The position numbers and the translations under genes were made by a program. From Aurantiochytrium sp. KH105 (lineage: Eukaryota > Sar > Bigyra > Thraustochytrida > Thraustochytriidae): a stretch of 64,000 nucleotides of DNA. The first letter of the stretch is position 1, and each line of letters starts with the position of its first letter. Of this stretch, positions 59,943-64,000 are shown piece after piece. The notes below the pieces were generated by a model, which saw only the letters and a list, made by a program, of their open reading frames with translations, made no database searches and had not been told where the DNA came from. Where the stretch lies: NCBI GenBank assembly GCA_003116975.1, contig BGKB01000054.1, positions 62,001 through 126,000 of the forward strand, read 5' to 3'.

Positions 59943-60643
59943 ACCATCTCCATCTACAAGTTCGTGAGCCACAACCAGTGGTCGCTCTTGTTGATTTTTC
60001 ACTACCATCCCGCCACTTTTCTAGCCCTGAATCTATTCGAAACAGTCAACCAACTTTCCAAGCCTCTCATCCTTCTTTGCGTGCACGTTGTGCTCTTGCC
60101 GAGCATCTCGACGCTTTTCCGCGCGCTTCAGCGGATTCGACTTGGGACTCGCCAAAGAACTTGGTCCGCAGCGCTCGCGTCTCTTCCCCTCCGCTGCCAA
60201 CGCCCGCCTGGAGCGCAAATGACAGACAGGCTTGCTGCTGGCAGCCACTGCCAGCGTCTTTCCTCGAAACCCGAAGACCTCGCGAGGTCTCTCGACGTGG
60301 AGACGGTCGCGGCGTGGAGACGGTCGCGGCCGGCTATGGGGCAGATCCGGCCGACCGTGCCGCGCACGTGCCGTGCCCGAGCGGCGATTTTGCGTTCTGC
60401 AGTCTTTCACGCGAAGACTTGCTTCCTTGCTTCCTTCGCTCGCTCGCTCGCTTTGCAGAGCGAGGCAAACCCGCATCCTTCTCGCAGCAGCACACGCACG
60501 CGAGCGCGCAAGCACGCAAGCACGCAAGAACGCAGACGGTGGATCGATTGATTGATCGGTCTCGCCGGCGGTCGGTCTTCAGAGAAGACGAAGTTGGACG
60601 TGCACAAAGACGACGTGCACAAGGACGACGATATCTCGGCACC
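59943..60643. other. Spacer between SF1 and RCC1-BTB genes
   Basis: The frame of the RCC1-BTB gene is open back into SF1 without homology to it, so it is not coding. It includes the SF1 3' flank and a CACG-rich repeat patch (60490-60535). Confidence 0.5.
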
Positions 60644-63463
60644 ATGGCGACGCGCGACGATAGCAAGGAGACGAGCGACGTGGAGAACGGGGCGATCAAG
60701 GGCGGAAAGGAGGTGGAGGAAGCAGAGGTGAGCGTAAAGGTCGCGGCCGATCAAGAAGACCAGATCTCCGCCGCGATGCAGGCGATCGCGATCGAAAGTA
60801 TCCAAGGTGCGGAAGCCGGGACGTTGATGGGGTGGGGCCGAAACAGGGACCGTGAACTCGGATTCAAGAGCCATGGCGCGCTCGTGGAGGAAAGAGATCC
60901 TAGAATCATCGACCCTTTTGAGGCCCAGGGCGTCGTTCAAGTCTCGGCAGGAGAAAAGTTTTCCATGATCTTGGACGAATTCGGAAACTTGCACAGTTGT
61001 GGCGTCAACAATCAGGGCCAGCTCGGCCGCAAAGCCACCGCCGATAATGCTCCAGGACTCGTTGGCGGCCCTCTCGTCTCCCGCCGTGTCGTAAGCGTGG
61101 CGTCGGGACATACTGCCTCGGCGGCCATCACCGAGGATGGCGAGCTCTATGAATGGGGACTCGTGCACTTTTGCCCACCCGCTGACGACGCGGAGGCTGC
61201 TTCGATCGAGGTGCACGGTCTGCAGCCAAACCGGTACTACTCGGATCGTGTCAAGCGCCTCGTGCGTGAGTCTACCATTCGCTACCTCAGCTCGCGCTCG
61301 GGCATCCGACCCGACGAAGACGGCGGCGCGACCACGAGTGGCGCGACCGGAGCGTCTGCTGCTCGCGCAGACACGGATGAATTTCTTGACGAAGAAAGCC
61401 GCGCCTTTCATGCCAAGAACTTCGAAGACATGACTGAAGAAGAGCGCGAAATTGAAGCGAAGCATCGTGCGCGGGAAAAGGAACTCGCCCCCGCCCAGCA
61501 AATGGCGCAACGCAATGGTGTGGTCAATCTGCGCTCGCGGCGCAAGGTCGTGCAGTCACCGTTGCGCGCCGCGAGTCTGGGTCTGCGCAAGGCTGCCAAA
61601 GTCAGTCTCGGCGCAGCTCACGTGGTGGTCCTCACCACGCAAGGCGAGATCCTGACCAAGGGATACAATGATCGCGGGCAGCTCGGTACCGGCCACCGCT
61701 TCAGTCGCGCAGAATTTGGCCCTGTCGTTGGCGTTCTTGCGAACATCGCAGTATCTGATGTCGTGTGCGGCAGCTCGCATACTCTGGCGCTTACCGATGC
61801 GGGCGAGATTTGGGCCTTTGGCGTCAACACCTTTGGTCAGCTCGGCATTGGCGCCACAACGGTGGAGCGTCTCGTACCCAACCGTATCGACAAGCTCGCA
61901 AATGCTGGTATCAAAGTGACGCAAATTGCGGCGGGCGAATATCACTCGCTGTGCTTGACGGACACCAATGAGGTGTTCTCCTGGGGACACGCAGAGTACG
62001 GTCAACATGGCGCCGGAGGTAAGGAAGGCCGCGATTTACAATATGCACATTTGCTGCGGCACTTTTACGAGCCTCGACCTGTCCGGCCCTTTTGCAGTGC
62101 GGCTACCGTCGCTCGCGATGCAAATCAAGACAGCGAAGCGGCAGATGCCCAGGCGGGTAGTGCAGAAAATGCCACGGCGCCCGATACCACTGTGCTAGTT
62201 CCGGTTCGCTTTATTGCGAGCGCAGCGCGATACACCCTTGCCGTCGACAAGGACGGTCGTGTGTGGTCCTGGGGCTGGAATGGGTCCGGAGTGCTGGGTC
62301 ACGGCCCTGGAGCACGATACACGGAGCCGCAAGTCATTGAGGCCCTTGCCGGTCGGCGCGTTACGCACGTCACTGCGGGACCAAACCACGTTCTTGTGGC
62401 TGTCGAACAGCTGGGAAGCCAGTTCGCCCTCTCATACGCGCCTCTGCTTGCCGGTGGCGCCGACGCCGGCGGCGAAGTGTCTGGTGCTCCAATCACCGTG
62501 GGGATGCAATTGCGCCCGGATCGAGAAAACAACTTTGACATTCGTATTCGGTCAAAGCTGTCTGCCACCCAGGAGCGCGAATCGGAAGCAGAACGAGAGC
62601 GCAAGTACTCTGTGCCATGCCACAAGTTTGTTCTCTTCGCGCGATGCCCTAGTTTGCGTGATCATTTGCATGCAGCGGCGACTTTGGAAGGCAAGAGTCT
62701 TGACGAGGTTCGCCTCCCCTTCGTTCTGGCACCTCTTGTGCTCAAAGCGCTCGTGGAATATCTGTACACGGATCACCTACGCTCCTGTCCTCCGCATAGG
62801 CTGATCGATCTGCAGCAGGTTGCAGAACGTCTGGGCCTGGCCCATCTTGAAGGTCTCTGCAAGCTCGCGCGTCACCAGCGCACGTTGCGAATGAGTCTCG
62901 GCAGCGGTAGTTTTGTCGCAGATCAGAGCGCAGGCGAAGCGCCGGTACTCCCGCCTTCGACCTTTGCTCGCGACATGCGACGCGCAGTTGAGGACACTTC
63001 GGACCATAACATCTTTCTTGGTGCTACAGATCCCGATGAGGATGCTGGCGACGGAGATGTTGCTGACATTGGTTCTGATCCCCTGTCCATTGCAAGCAGC
63101 GCCAACATGGACATTCTCTGCAGATATCCTTTTTTTGAAAAGCTGCTTACAGGTTCATTCAAGGAGAGCGTCGACGCGCAGGATAAAGATGCGCGCATCA
63201 TGTTGCACAATTTGACGCCACGCGGGCTCTCTACCCTACTTTACTGGGTCTACTGTGGCGATCGCGCCATTTGCCAGCCAGAGACGGTAATGTCTGTGTT
63301 GGCAAGTGCACGCTGCTTTGGTGTCGACGATCTTGCGCGTGTTTGCGAAGCTCTAATTATCGATCACATTGACGCCGCCTCTGTGGACTACATTGAAGAG
63401 TTCGCGCAGGATACGAATTCGCAGCGCCTCTTGCACTACTGCCGGCGCTTTCGCGAGCTTTGA
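60644..63463 (+). CDS. RCC1-repeat and double BTB protein (IBtk-like)
   Basis: A 939-residue protein starting at the ATG at 60644 (MATRDDSKETSDVENGA). Residues 55-590 hold RCC1 repeats (GTLMGWGRNRDRELGFKSHG, SCGVNNQGQLGR, ILTKGYNDRGQLGTGHRF, IWAFGVNTFGQLGIG, VWSWGWNGSGVLGHGPGA), which make a beta propeller. After the second blade there is a charged, helical insertion of about 150 residues (RAFHAKNFEDMTEEEREIEA). Residues 652-745 are a BTB domain (YSVPCHKFVLFARCPSLRD) and residues 819-912 a second, more diverged BTB (YPFFEKLLTGSFKESVDAQD, LLYWVYCGDRAICQPETV). Propeller plus two BTBs resembles IBtk, a Cullin-3 adaptor, without the ankyrin repeats. A substrate-receptor role for Cul3 is an inference. 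Confidence 0.88.
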   Translation: MATRDDSKETSDVENGAIKGGKEVEEAEVSVKVAADQEDQISAAMQAIAIESIQGAEAGTLMGWGRNRDRELGFKSHGALVEERDPRIIDPFEAQGVVQVSAGEKFSMILDEFGNLHSCGVNNQGQLGRKATADNAPGLVGGPLVSRRVVSVASGHTASAAITEDGELYEWGLVHFCPPADDAEAASIEVHGLQPNRYYSDRVKRLVRESTIRYLSSRSGIRPDEDGGATTSGATGASAARADTDEFLDEESRAFHAKNFEDMTEEEREIEAKHRAREKELAPAQQMAQRNGVVNLRSRRKVVQSPLRAASLGLRKAAKVSLGAAHVVVLTTQGEILTKGYNDRGQLGTGHRFSRAEFGPVVGVLANIAVSDVVCGSSHTLALTDAGEIWAFGVNTFGQLGIGATTVERLVPNRIDKLANAGIKVTQIAAGEYHSLCLTDTNEVFSWGHAEYGQHGAGGKEGRDLQYAHLLRHFYEPRPVRPFCSAATVARDANQDSEAADAQAGSAENATAPDTTVLVPVRFIASAARYTLAVDKDGRVWSWGWNGSGVLGHGPGARYTEPQVIEALAGRRVTHVTAGPNHVLVAVEQLGSQFALSYAPLLAGGADAGGEVSGAPITVGMQLRPDRENNFDIRIRSKLSATQERESEAERERKYSVPCHKFVLFARCPSLRDHLHAAATLEGKSLDEVRLPFVLAPLVLKALVEYLYTDHLRSCPPHRLIDLQQVAERLGLAHLEGLCKLARHQRTLRMSLGSGSFVADQSAGEAPVLPPSTFARDMRRAVEDTSDHNIFLGATDPDEDAGDGDVADIGSDPLSIASSANMDILCRYPFFEKLLTGSFKESVDAQDKDARIMLHNLTPRGLSTLLYWVYCGDRAICQPETVMSVLASARCFGVDDLARVCEALIIDHIDAASVDYIEEFAQDTNSQRLLHYCRRFREL

Positions 63464-63636
63464 AGAGTAAATGATGAAATAATTTCAACGAGTCAGTTGG
63501 ACAAGACAAGGAATGAAAAGAGATGTCTTCACTACGAAATGGATGGTAAATAATAATTGTGCAGAATAATGTATATGTGAGAGAGAGAGAGCGTATTTGT
63601 GTGCGTGAGAGAGAATGAGAGAGAAAGAGAGTTAAG

Positions 63637-64000
63637 TCATGGCAAGCCAAGCAGCGCGTGCTCTGGTTGCGGCAACTTAACGGGTCGCTTCAAATAGAGA
63701 CCGAACAAAGGGATAGCCGTAACAAGTTGGTCCACTTGTGCCTGAAGGTCTACTAGACGAGCTTGTAGTCGTAAAAGCTCGCGCTCTTTGGGCTCGCGAC
63801 TTGCGTTGCTCGAACTCAAGTTTCTGTGAGTCGGAGGTCGAAGTCTTTTGCGTCCAAGAGGCAAGCCGTAACGCATGCAAAGCCTGCGAGCAAATTCAAG
63901 CTCCACCACAAGAGTCTTTGCGTGACCAATCTCGTGCCCGAGACGCTTCAATTCATTGTTTAGCGCAAGCTGGGGCATCCGTTGCGTATCTGAAGGATGG
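63637..64000 (-). CDS. Hypothetical protein, 3' part only (runs off the window)
   Basis: The frame is open from the stop at 63637 to the window edge, at least 120 residues. An internal ATG lies at 63978. The visible part is helical and charged (ALNNELKRLGHEIGHAKTLV, RELLRLQARLVDLQAQVDQL), probably coiled coil, ending in a Pro-rich tail. No family is recognised. The gene starts beyond 64000. Confidence 0.55.
   Translation of the reverse strand, partial: HPSDTQRMPQLALNNELKRLGHEIGHAKTLVVELEFARRLCMRYGLPLGRKRLRPPTHRNLSSSNASREPKERELLRLQARLVDLQAQVDQLVTAIPLFGLYLKRPVKLPQPEHALLGLP

Noticed and set aside
59825..60643. Upstream extension of the RCC1-BTB frame into SF1
   Set aside because: It overlaps the SF1 coding end in another frame and has no homology. 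The ATG at 60644 has a good context and opens a normal N-terminus.
1..64000. Search for tRNA, 5S and other structured RNA genes
   Set aside because: No credible B-box or cloverleaf was noticed by eye on either strand. A covariance-model search would be decisive and was not possible here.

Overview
The window is nuclear DNA of a GC-rich, intron-poor, flagellate-type protist. The gene content (DZIP1-like and dynein roadblock proteins, MORN and RCC1/BTB proteins, a Dictyostelium-like G gamma, a fused nitrile hydratase), the long CAG/CTG-coded polyQ tracts and the short GT-AG introns fit a stramenopile such as a labyrinthulomycete/thraustochytrid. That placement is an inference from gene style; no rRNA or organellar marker is present. 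Genes lie on both strands with 0.1-3 kb spacers. There is no operon structure, tRNA, CRISPR array or recognisable transposon.

Layout. 1-9 kb: a Ser/Lys-rich nuclear-type protein (-), an M11/gametolysin-like secreted metalloprotease (-), a diverged tandem-repeat patch, a two-exon dynein light chain roadblock (+), and a spliced unknown gene (-). 9-21 kb: a DZIP1-like ciliary coiled-coil protein (+), two near-tandem paralogs of a scramblase/LURP-one-like protein (-), a long spacer, and a protein with an ASH/MSP-like domain (+). 21-29 kb: a TMCO3/KEA-type cation/proton antiporter (+), a simple-repeat island, and ALG14 (+). 29-38 kb: a polyQ NAA40-like acetyltransferase fused to C2H2 fingers (-), a G protein gamma subunit (-), a MORN protein (+), and a membrane-anchored multicopper oxidase (-). 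38-49 kb: a giant FYRN-domain protein (-), a coiled-coil unknown (-), a fused beta-alpha nitrile hydratase (+), and a spliced secreted Cys-rich protein (-). 49-64 kb: a tail-anchored FYVE protein (-), APS kinase with a 4-nt microexon (-), a membrane-anchored two-exon unknown (+), CWC15 (-) and SF1/BBP (+) sharing a divergent promoter, an IBtk-like RCC1-BTB-BTB protein (+), and the 3' end of a further gene (-).

Starts: several long frames extend upstream of the true start with no ATG or through low-complexity GC-rich sequence. I moved starts to an ATG that opens recognisable protein. Introns were placed by hand from GT-AG consensus plus reading frame. The strongest findings are the 4-nt microexon that restores the RLDGDN motif of APS kinase, the nitrile hydratase beta-alpha fusion with its His-rich linker, and the NatD-like acetyltransferase joined to zinc fingers.
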